A DNA stretch of 38,479 bases, taken from assembly GCA_964599275.1 (NCBI GenBank), contig CAZRFK010000009.1, positions 1-38,479 of the forward strand, in the 5' to 3' direction. Below, in pieces: positions 32,307 through 38,479 of this stretch. The position numbers and the translations under genes are program-made. Under the pieces are notes generated by a model. The model had not been told where the DNA came from. It ran no database searches and saw only the letters and a program-made list of their open reading frames with translations. Every line of letters starts with the position of its first letter. Position 1 is the stretch's first letter. Source of the stretch: PUMD01 sp964599275 (GTDB taxonomy: Bacteria > Bacillota > Sulfobacillia > SLMV01).

Positions 32307-33518
32307 TCAGCTGAGGTGGCGCCCAACTACCCGGGCAATTACCTTGACACCACGTTCGATCTCATCAGGTTCGGAGTATGCAAATGACATACGCATATTC
32401 TGACGCCCACGTCCATCAGGGAAGAATCGGGTGCCAGCCAGAGGCATGGCGCCTTCCTCTGTTATTTCTGGCAGCAGTTCTGTAATGTCAAGGGAATCAG
32501 GAATAGTCAGCCAGAGAAAATAACCACCTTCCGGTTCACTCCAGCTGCAGCCAGAGGGCATGTATTTGTCCAGCGCTTCCAACGCCGCATCGCGCCTTGA
32601 TTGGTAACCATCCCTTATCTTCTCCAGTCGTGTGTCCATATCAATGCTGCTCCAGTAACTCGCTACCACGCCGCGGGCAAACGGATTGGTTCCGCCATCT
32701 GCTTTTTTGGCCTGCAGTTCACTGATCAAGATCTGCGGACCAACCGCCCAACCAATGCGCAGACCTGGAGCCAGTATCTTGGACATCGAGCCAAAATGAA
32801 GTACCCGGTCATTTTGATCTAGGGTGCGCAGGGTCGGGATATCTTCGCCTTCGTATCTGAGTTCACCGTAAGCATCATCTTCTACCACGATAAAGTCGTA
32901 TTCATCTGCTATTTTGAGCAGTTCAAGCCGCCTTGCTTTACTCATGGAACATCCTGCAGGATTGTGGAAGTTGGGAATAGTGTACAGGAATTTTGGACCC
33001 GATTCACCCTTGTCTTCCCATCCCTGCAGCATTTCTTTCAACCTGTTAAGGTCAATCCCACCATCATCCATTTCCACGGTGTGGATGTCGGCACCAAAGT
33101 TGCGAAAAGAACGGAGTGCCCCCATGTATGTAGGAGCTTCCACCACGATCTTGTCGCCAAAGTTCAAAAAGAGTTTGCAGACCAGGTTTATTGCCTGGGC
33201 GCATCCGTTGGTAACCAGAATTTCATCCTCTCCGACGTCCATCCCCCGCTCGGTGCATCTTTGTGCGGCCAGTTCAGTTACTTTCGAGGCCAGAGACCCT
33301 CCCCCATACTTCAGCGCCTGAGCCCCATCGTGCTCCAAAAGATGCTCAGTAGCTTTTACAAGTTCATCCATTGGGTAGGAATCAGGATAGGGATAGCCGT
33401 AATTCAACGGGACTGCATCAGGATTTGACAACCTGCGCCAACTACCATAAGCATCTTTCACCCGATTGGCCTGTATCCTCTTTGCTAATAAATGATGATA
33501 TTTATCCTGTTCGGACAC
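32307..33518 (-). CDS. PLP-dependent class I/II aminotransferase
   Basis: 403 residues from GTG 33516-33518 behind GGAGAGG. The fold-type I motifs are complete: LKYGGGSLASKV, LVTNGCAQAINLV, PNFHNPAGCSMS, VVEDDAYGELRY and HFGSMSKILAPGLRIGW with the PLP lysine at K247. PEGGYFLWL and the C-terminal RMSFAY (carboxylate-binding Arg) follow. The GGG near residue 72 and overall length place it with 2-aminoadipate/aromatic/MocR-like aminotransferases. There is no DNA-binding domain, so it is an enzyme rather than a MocR regulator. Next to an AruI-like decarboxylase it is a good candidate for an arginine:2-oxoacid transaminase (AruH role). The substrate is inferred only from context. Confidence 0.9.
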   Translation of the reverse strand: MSEQDKYHHLLAKRIQANRVKDAYGSWRRLSNPDAVPLNYGYPYPDSYPMDELVKATEHLLEHDGAQALKYGGGSLASKVTELAAQRCTERGMDVGEDEILVTNGCAQAINLVCKLFLNFGDKIVVEAPTYMGALRSFRNFGADIHTVEMDDGGIDLNRLKEMLQGWEDKGESGPKFLYTIPNFHNPAGCSMSKARRLELLKIADEYDFIVVEDDAYGELRYEGEDIPTLRTLDQNDRVLHFGSMSKILAPGLRIGWAVGPQILISELQAKKADGGTNPFARGVVASYWSSIDMDTRLEKIRDGYQSRRDAALEALDKYMPSGCSWSEPEGGYFLWLTIPDSLDITELLPEITEEGAMPLAGTRFFPDGRGRQNMRMSFAYSEPDEIERGVKVIARVVGRHLS

Positions 33519-33574
33519 GACAATCCTCTCCTTCCCCAGCGTTAACTGTAAACGCCGGATAAAACGGGCTAACC

Positions 33575-35173
33575 TCAGAAATCCACCTGAAATTCGATTA
33601 GTGTAGGACTATCTGCAGCGAAAGATTCATTCAACGCCGCCGGCAGCTGGGCAGGATCGGTCAATCTTCTAGCCCTGGCTCCAAACGACTCAGCAAACTG
33701 CACGAAATCTGGGTTGCTGATGTCTACTCCAATAGTGCGGCCGTAATTCCGTTCCTGATTACGGGCCACCACGCCGTATCTTTCATTGTTCAATACCACT
33801 ATTGGCAGTCCCAGGTCATATTTCACAGCCGTGGCAAGTTCCTGTGCAGTAAACATAAACCCTCCATCACCACAGAGAGAAACTACATTCTTCTCCGGCT
33901 GTGCCAATTTCGCACCTATCGCCGCCGGCATGGACCATCCTAAGGTACCAAAACCACGTGGGAATAAGAAGGTTCTCGGCTGCAGGGCCTCATACAGGCT
34001 TGAGGCGCGGTAGCAAAGCATGGTCATATCGCAAACCACCACATCCTCTGGCTGCAGAGTCTGCTGCATAATATCTACAATTGCGCGGATCTCACCATCT
34101 CCTCGCGAGGTGTTCTCATCACGCAGTTTTGCGCGGAGATCCTGAACTTCTTCCATGAATTCGGGTTTATTTTCCTGGTCATCCATACCTTCAACTATTT
34201 TGGTCAGACGTCTGGCAAATTCACGGCAGTCGCTGCGAATTTCCAGCTCGGGATCAAACAGGCCGTGGCTTCCAGGGGCATCGACATCAACCCGGATCAT
34301 TGGTTTAGGTAAGGACATTTCTCCTCGCGAGGTTTCGCGGACGCTCAATTCAGTACCCACAGCCAGCACCAGATCGCAGCTGTCCAGAAAGGCCTGCAGG
34401 TCATCAGAGCGCAGGTTATTACCCAGATTGTTGGGCATATCTTCTGGTACAGCTCCCTTGCCAGCACAGGTATTCACAACAGCTGCATCGAGTTTTTCTG
34501 CCAGATGAGTCAATTCCCCAGAAGCATCCGCAGCCCCTCCACCGAGCCACATCACCGGTCGGCTGGAGTTTTCCAACATATGTTTGACCTTTTCCATCTC
34601 CTCATCTGTGGGAGTAAATGAAGTTGGACTTATCTCGGGAAACTCCATGGCCGCTTCAGCGGCGAGTAAATCAAGAGGTATATCTATATGTACAGGACGA
34701 GGACGGTGAGTCTTGAGATAAGTCATAGCATCAGCTATAGCCTGGGGGATTTCTGCAGGGTCTTCCACCCGATGATTGTAAGCAGTACAACCGTCAGTAA
34801 CCGCCAGCTGGTCTTTCAACTGATGAAGTGCACCAATGTCTCTATCCATATACTCTGTCCTGTTCTGACTGGAAATCATGAGTAAAGGCGAAGAATCAGC
34901 CCAGGCTTCACCCAAGGCAGTTGCAGCATTAGTTACGCCAGGTCCAGTAATGACCAGGGCCACTCCTATTTGACCGCTGGCTCTAGCGAACCCATCAGCC
35001 ATGAAGCCAGCTCCACACTCATGACGGGTTACAATGTGTTTTATTTCATCACGGTATTCATAAAGTTCATCGTAAATATCGAGAGTGTGCACTCCCGGGA
35101 TACCAAAAACTGTATCCACTCCTGCACGAATCAGCATTTCCACTGCAGCTTTTCCTCCGGTCATCCGTGACAT
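33575..35173 (-). CDS. Thiamine-diphosphate enzyme, AruI-like (2-ketoarginine decarboxylase) or acetolactate-synthase-like
   Basis: 532 residues; ATG behind GGGAGGG. The pyrimidine domain begins GVDTVFGIPGVHTLDIYDEL with the catalytic Glu in RHECGAGFMADGFARASG (E52), followed by VITGPGVTNAATALGEAWAD. The cofactor motif is GDGGFMFTAQEL to NNERYG. The GIPGVHTL, RHE-GAGFMADG and ITGPGVTN-ATA strings resemble what I recall of AruI (5-guanidino-2-oxopentanoate decarboxylase) more than biosynthetic acetolactate synthase, and no small regulatory subunit gene is present. The aminotransferase gene follows 56 bases downstream, which gives the order expected for an arginine transaminase route. Other decarboxylases of the superfamily remain possible. 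Confidence 0.75.
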   Translation of the reverse strand: MSRMTGGKAAVEMLIRAGVDTVFGIPGVHTLDIYDELYEYRDEIKHIVTRHECGAGFMADGFARASGQIGVALVITGPGVTNAATALGEAWADSSPLLMISSQNRTEYMDRDIGALHQLKDQLAVTDGCTAYNHRVEDPAEIPQAIADAMTYLKTHRPRPVHIDIPLDLLAAEAAMEFPEISPTSFTPTDEEMEKVKHMLENSSRPVMWLGGGAADASGELTHLAEKLDAAVVNTCAGKGAVPEDMPNNLGNNLRSDDLQAFLDSCDLVLAVGTELSVRETSRGEMSLPKPMIRVDVDAPGSHGLFDPELEIRSDCREFARRLTKIVEGMDDQENKPEFMEEVQDLRAKLRDENTSRGDGEIRAIVDIMQQTLQPEDVVVCDMTMLCYRASSLYEALQPRTFLFPRGFGTLGWSMPAAIGAKLAQPEKNVVSLCGDGGFMFTAQELATAVKYDLGLPIVVLNNERYGVVARNQERNYGRTIGVDISNPDFVQFAESFGARARRLTDPAQLPAALNESFAADSPTLIEFQVDF

Positions 35174-35250
35174 AAATTAAAACCCTCCCAATCATGTATT
35201 TTAAAATTTACCTGAAATAAAATAAAATCGGCTGGAAATATTTCCTGTGA

Positions 35251-36297
35251 TTATTCCTCCCCCCGGAGTGCCTCAATAGCTGCCCTGATATTCTCCTCTG
35301 GAGTATCGAGGTGAATTGGACCACCAGCTGAAATGATCAAGCCATCGGCGTTTACCTGATTCACAGCATCATCAACCTGCAGGGAGACAGCAACTGGAGT
35401 TTCGTTATGTAACGTATCTCCTTCATTTATTCCTCCCATGAGCAGGTCATCATTTTTCATCCGGGCGTCACGCATACTTGGCTTGACCCATCTGTCATGC
35501 CAGTTGTACATATCAAAAGGATAATCCAAAGTTTCATCGTACAGTATTTCCTCTCCATGAATATGCAGGCCGAGAAGTTTCTCTGCTTCTGTCAGTGAGT
35601 GGACCGGATCGAGATCGTAATCTCTCGCCACACGGAGCAATTCCTCATCTTCTATGACATCGTGTCCACCAAAGTAGGAAATGTAATACAATCCGTCAGC
35701 AATATCTAAGACCTCACGATAAAAATCCGATAGCGAATTTTCAATGGTTTCATAAGCATCCGCGAGCCCATTCTGCAAGGCCCCTTTTTCATCTCCATCC
35801 TCACCCACAATTTTCACATCTTCTCGTATGGAATCTCCACGAAGGAAGTATGCGGTGGTGAGCGGCCCATAAACAGTGGCCAACACAGGCATATCCTGGG
35901 CATTGCGTCGGATCAATCTCAAAGTCTTAAGATAATGAGCAAATATTTCTGTTTCACTTCCTACTTCTCTGAGCCGCGGCCATAGTTCCATCTCTTCAAA
36001 GGGACGCTCAGGTTCAACAGGTCTACCGTAACCATCTCTGTCCTCTCCCATCTCGTAACCCCACGGCCAGGCAGTAAAAGCAAAAGGCGGAGTGTATACG
36101 ATCAAATCCAGATTAAACCTCATTTGAAATGCCAGGTGCACTCGCGCGGACCTCTCAATATCATCTTCAACTTCGGGAAAATGACGCCACATAGTTATGG
36201 GGATACAATCAGGTTCTTCATGTCGCATGACTGTCCTTATACGCTCCCAATGCTTTCCCTCGCCACCCCATTTGTCTATATCAAAGCGGAATTCCAC
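35251..36297 (-). CDS. URO-D (uroporphyrinogen decarboxylase) family protein, methyltransferase-like
   Basis: 348 residues from GTG 36295-36297, eight bases after GGAGG. The C-terminal segment DGLIISAGGPIHLDTPEENI with AAIEALR is the hallmark of URO-D/MtaA/CmuA-like proteins, and the LHIHGEEILYDETLDYPFDM stretch corresponds to the zinc/substrate site, where methyltransferases usually have H-x-C. Here the Cys is His. The N-terminus (WERIRTVMRHEEPDCIPITM) is the usual family opening. True HemE motifs are absent, so haem synthesis is unlikely. Relatives move methyl groups between corrinoid proteins and thiols, but no corrinoid protein gene is nearby. It is the first gene of the AruI-like operon; its part in the pathway is unknown. 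Confidence 0.8.
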   Translation of the reverse strand: MEFRFDIDKWGGEGKHWERIRTVMRHEEPDCIPITMWRHFPEVEDDIERSARVHLAFQMRFNLDLIVYTPPFAFTAWPWGYEMGEDRDGYGRPVEPERPFEEMELWPRLREVGSETEIFAHYLKTLRLIRRNAQDMPVLATVYGPLTTAYFLRGDSIREDVKIVGEDGDEKGALQNGLADAYETIENSLSDFYREVLDIADGLYYISYFGGHDVIEDEELLRVARDYDLDPVHSLTEAEKLLGLHIHGEEILYDETLDYPFDMYNWHDRWVKPSMRDARMKNDDLLMGGINEGDTLHNETPVAVSLQVDDAVNQVNADGLIISAGGPIHLDTPEENIRAAIEALRGEE

Positions 36298-36804
36298 TGT
36301 GATGTCCTCCTTTCAGATCCACCTGTCAATTAATCCATTACAGGTTCTTATACTCTCATGAATTATGTTGTTTCGACATTTTCCTTCTCTATCCTGCCAT
36401 CTGACCACTATTTTTTTAATTTTCCTTAAAACTTCAAGGATCCTGCTGCTTATAATAAAAAAGACGTCAATAAAAAATTATAATTGCATCAATTTTGATG
36501 CAGCTGCCTCAACTGTCGGCAGTGTATCATCTAGCTATACAAAATACCACCAAAATCTGTTCTTTTGAAGTATTTTTAGTAATGTAACCGTACGTTTTTA
36601 AGTTATTTTACACCACCTGAACCTATTCTTAACTACATTTCAATTTTTCTTTTTCACCTTCCATCCATCTGCTTTTACTATAACCAACAACTTTGAAATG
36701 GCTCTCCACGAAATCTAAAGTTTTTGCAACATATAATTTTCGACCGAGGACATCATAATTTCGCAACAAGGGAGTGAAAACGGAGAAAGGGGAGGTGACT
36801 TTAA
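36298..36804. other. AT-rich divergent regulatory interval (URO-D operon / ssp)
   Basis: 507 bases with no credible gene; open frames here are low-complexity and lack Shine-Dalgarno sequences. It contains an 18-bp palindrome (36485-36502) next to a minus-strand TATAAT (36477-36482), and CTGCC/GGCAG arms just beyond. For the ssp gene, a weak sigma-G-like pair CATATA-N18-CATAATT (36730-36760) is the best candidate I can see; the -35 matches only half of TGAATA. Confidence 0.5.
36485..36502. promoter_or_regulatory. 18-bp palindromic operator candidate upstream of the URO-D operon
   Basis: TGCATCAATTTTGATGCA: perfect 8-bp half-sites around TT. On the minus strand it ends two bases upstream of TATAAT (36482-36477), inside the -35/-10 spacer zone, about 190 bases before the URO-D start. 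This is a fitting place for a repressor or activator dimer. The protein that binds is not known. Confidence 0.55.
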
Positions 36805-37041
36805 ATGGCTCGAGGTAGCACAAACAAACGTCAACTGGTGCCCGCTGCTCACAAGGCACTTGACGATATGAAATATGAGATTGCTGCAGAACTGGGCATA
36901 CCCGTTCAGCAGGCCTCCGAAGATTACTGGGGAGATATTCCATCTCGTGATTGTGGAGCCGTGGGAGGCCAGATGGTCAGAAAAATGATTGAATTTGCTG
37001 AACGATCTATGGCCGAGCAGCAGCAACAAAAACCCCAATAA
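36805..37041 (+). CDS. Alpha/beta-type small acid-soluble spore protein
   Basis: 78 residues; ATG behind the strong GGAGGTGA nine bases upstream. The family core is clear: ALDDMKYEIAAELGI (germination-protease cleavage region around EIA-AE) and YWGDIPSRDCGAVGGQMVRKMIEFAE (family: YWGxLTSRxNGSVGGxMVKxM). The C-terminus is Gln-rich. These proteins coat spore DNA in the developing forespore, protect it from damage and are degraded at germination as an amino-acid store. An unusual Cys replaces the common Asn in SRDCGAVGG. Forespore sigma-G control is expected from the family; the promoter match is weak. Confidence 0.95.
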   Translation: MARGSTNKRQLVPAAHKALDDMKYEIAAELGIPVQQASEDYWGDIPSRDCGAVGGQMVRKMIEFAERSMAEQQQQKPQ

Positions 37042-37059
37042 CGTCCATTCCACCTCGGC

Positions 37060-37088
37060 GTTGTCCGTCCCCGTACCGGACGGGCAGC
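37060..37088 (+). terminator. Strong hairpin after the ssp gene
   Basis: GTTGTCCGTCC pairs over 11 bp (two G-U pairs) with GGACGGGCAGC, loop CCGTACC, 18 bases beyond the ssp stop. The next bases GCTTATC contain no T run, so termination may be weak, but the stem can protect the 3' end of the short mRNA. Confidence 0.6.
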
Positions 37089-37220
37089 GCTTATCAACAG
37101 TTTGCGTATATCTGTTAATATTATTCTTCATCCGCACGCCTGATTTCCTTCCTACATATGAAGTTATTGTAGATGCCAAACATTTTCTTTTCATTAGGAG
37201 CCCGAAAGGAAGTTACACCA

Positions 37221-38381
37221 ATGCAGACGAGTCATCCTTCTTTTTTGCAGTCTTCCCATTCAAAGATTTATCAATTCTTCTTCGGGAGCAATACACAAGG
37301 TGGTTTCAAAACCTATTTGAAGGATATCTTTGTTTCCAATTCCCAGCGAATTTTCATATTGAAAGGCAATCCTGGTTCCGGCAAGTCAACCCTGATACGC
37401 AAGGTAGGACAAACGCTGACACAGGAAGGTATTGACCTCGAATACTACCGCTGTTCATCAGATAATGATTCGCTGGATGGACTTTATAGTCCGGAGATAG
37501 GTGTGGGTGTTTTTGATGGAACGGCACCCCATCAAATGGATGCAGCCCTGGTGGGTATCAGAGACGTAACCGTAAATTTTGATGACTGTCGCAATGACGA
37601 CCAGCTGTCAAAGAGCAGCCGTGATGAATTTTTGAAAACAATGGAAGACAAGGCTCGGGAATTCAAGTCTGCCTACACCCATCTGAAAATTGCCGGGATA
37701 TGTGATAAACGTTCCGACGAACTGATCAGGGATGATTTGCTATGGGAAAAAGTTGATGAAATAGTTGACAAACTTGTTAAAGACATCCCCACGACTGAAA
37801 CAACGACTTGCAAAGCAGAGTTTTACGAATTTGTACCCACCCACAGAAAATGTTTCATCAGCGCGATAACTCCGGAGGGTCCAGTGGAGCACATTAATGA
37901 GATATTTGATCGGGTAGACGACTGCTGCGTAATTCGCTCAACCACAGATGAGGAAAAAACAGCAGGTTACGAAATCATTAAACAATTTGTTGAAGCAGCA
38001 AACAGCACAGATTTGCCCAGATGGACATTCCACAGTGGTTTAAACCATCAGGTGGTTAAACATGTCCTTTTCCCTACTCTTAAATTTGCGGCAGTTCTGC
38101 TCACACCGCATCAGTCCACCCGCCGGCTCCCGGCCTGGAGTGAGGTCATCAATGCATCCGAGGCAGTACCGAGAGGTCTAGCACAGAAAGTAAGCTCAAC
38201 TGTCCGGGAGCTTCAGCTGACCAGAGATTCTTCTGTTCACAATGCTGTGAAACACTTGTCTGAGGCACGGCAGGTTCACCACCGGCTGGAAAGAAAGTAT
38301 AACCAGGCAATGAACTTTAACTGCACAGAAGAAAAAGCACAGCAAATTGCACATGAAATACTGACTCATTACCTTGACTGA
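37221..38381 (+). CDS. PRK06851-type P-loop ATPase with degenerate second domain
   Basis: 386 residues from ATG 37221, which has AAAGGAAG ten bases upstream; an ATG at 37173 has no such site. The first NTPase half has RIFILKGNPGSGKSTLIRKV (Walker A at 49-57), LEYYRCSSDNDSLDGLYSPE and VGVFDGTAPHQ, as I recall for the PRK06851 family. The second half repeats the fold (KCFISAITPEGPVEHINEIF, then LPRWTFHSGLNHQVVKHVLF), but where relatives have a second KGxPGTGKST it reads IRSTTDEEKTAGYEI, so that P-loop is lost. No membrane segment. Function of the family is not established; it is common in spore formers. Here it follows ssp after 180 bases on the same strand. Confidence 0.8.
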   Translation: MQTSHPSFLQSSHSKIYQFFFGSNTQGGFKTYLKDIFVSNSQRIFILKGNPGSGKSTLIRKVGQTLTQEGIDLEYYRCSSDNDSLDGLYSPEIGVGVFDGTAPHQMDAALVGIRDVTVNFDDCRNDDQLSKSSRDEFLKTMEDKAREFKSAYTHLKIAGICDKRSDELIRDDLLWEKVDEIVDKLVKDIPTTETTTCKAEFYEFVPTHRKCFISAITPEGPVEHINEIFDRVDDCCVIRSTTDEEKTAGYEIIKQFVEAANSTDLPRWTFHSGLNHQVVKHVLFPTLKFAAVLLTPHQSTRRLPAWSEVINASEAVPRGLAQKVSSTVRELQLTRDSSVHNAVKHLSEARQVHHRLERKYNQAMNFNCTEEKAQQIAHEILTHYLD

Positions 38382-38418
38382 GAGGTATTGGGCGGGGAAC
38401 TGCGAAAGTCTTAAGGAG

Positions 38419-38432
38419 CAGGAAATTTCCTG
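38419..38432. repeat. 14-bp perfect palindrome near the right edge
   Basis: CAGGAAATTTCCTG followed by TTTT, 38 bases after the ATPase stop. It may be an operator for a gene beyond the window or a weak terminator. The remaining bases end in GAGAAAGGGG, which could be the Shine-Dalgarno sequence of the next gene. Confidence 0.4.
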
Positions 38433-38479
38433 TTTTACACGAAAGTTATGAAACGTCTGATTTAGAGAAAGGGGTTTTC

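Noticed and set aside
32307..33518. MocR/GntR-type transcription factor
   Set aside because: The protein is only the aminotransferase fold of 403 residues; there is no N-terminal winged helix.
35251..36297. hemE (haem biosynthesis)
   Set aside because: The C-terminal and metal-site motifs match the MtaA-like branch, and no other haem gene is near.
36365..36568. Small plus-strand frame of 67 codons upstream of ssp
   Set aside because: AT-rich, low complexity, no Shine-Dalgarno sequence, and it spans the palindrome and promoter elements of the divergent operon.
1..38479. CRISPR arrays, insertion sequences, prophage, integrase attachment sites
   Set aside because: No repeated spacer-repeat pattern, transposase, integrase or terminal inverted repeats were seen on either strand.

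Overview
The window reads as chromosome of an endospore-forming, low-oxygen Firmicute (Clostridia-like). An alpha/beta-type small acid-soluble spore protein and a sporulation-type (PdaB-like) deacetylase homologue mark a spore former. A ferredoxin-dependent 2-oxoacid oxidoreductase and an ADP-forming acyl-CoA synthetase point to anaerobic fermentation of amino acids. The conserved recX-recA-thpR-cinA, rny-ymdB and mrfA-mrfB neighbourhoods are Firmicute arrangements. Many proteins are rich in Asp and Glu, which would suit a halo- or alkaliphile, but that is a guess. No IS element, prophage, CRISPR array, tRNA or rRNA is visible. GTG and TTG starts are common, and several starts were moved to fit a Shine-Dalgarno sequence.

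Layout. 1-6547 (minus): a peptide/amino-acid catabolic run, korA-korB-korC, an M19 dipeptidase, a PHP phosphoesterase, a small helix-turn-helix coiled-coil protein, and the alpha part of an ADP-forming acyl-CoA synthetase that leaves the window. korB carries an in-frame TGA but is otherwise complete. 6590-9157 (minus): ymdB and rny, separated by a clear terminator. 9158-9740 is a long non-coding interval with a strong promoter just after recX. 9741-13152 (minus): recX, recA, thpR, cinA, with a LexA/SOS-box promoter between cinA and thpR. 13401-15520 (minus): a short FtsH-like membrane protease overlapping a gene for a one-helix membrane protein. 15844-18857 (minus): bshC-like gene overlapping rimO.

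18858-19139 is a divergent promoter region with a long inverted repeat and a second SOS-type promoter. 19140-23477 (plus): mrfA-mrfB (mitomycin-type excision repair), then a PdaB-like polysaccharide deacetylase homologue that has lost its metal-binding histidines, behind a sigma-E-like promoter. 23486-31205 (minus): two D-Ala-D-Ala carboxypeptidases flanking rodZ, asnS and a UPF0182 membrane protein, a cell-envelope group. 31345-36297 (minus): a probable operon of a URO-D-family protein, an AruI-like thiamine-diphosphate enzyme, a class I/II aminotransferase and a pentein (amidinotransferase/deiminase) ending at a strong hairpin, which suggests metabolism of arginine or another guanidino compound. 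36805-38381 (plus): an ssp spore gene and a P-loop ATPase whose second NTPase half has lost its Walker A motif.

The main points for follow-up are: (1) two promoters, for thpR-recA and for mrfAB, with the same layout and an SOS box in the 17-nt spacer; (2) the in-frame TGA in korB; (3) the guanidino-type operon; (4) the split FtsH-like pair; (5) the roughly 500-nt leader or non-coding RNA between recX and rny.
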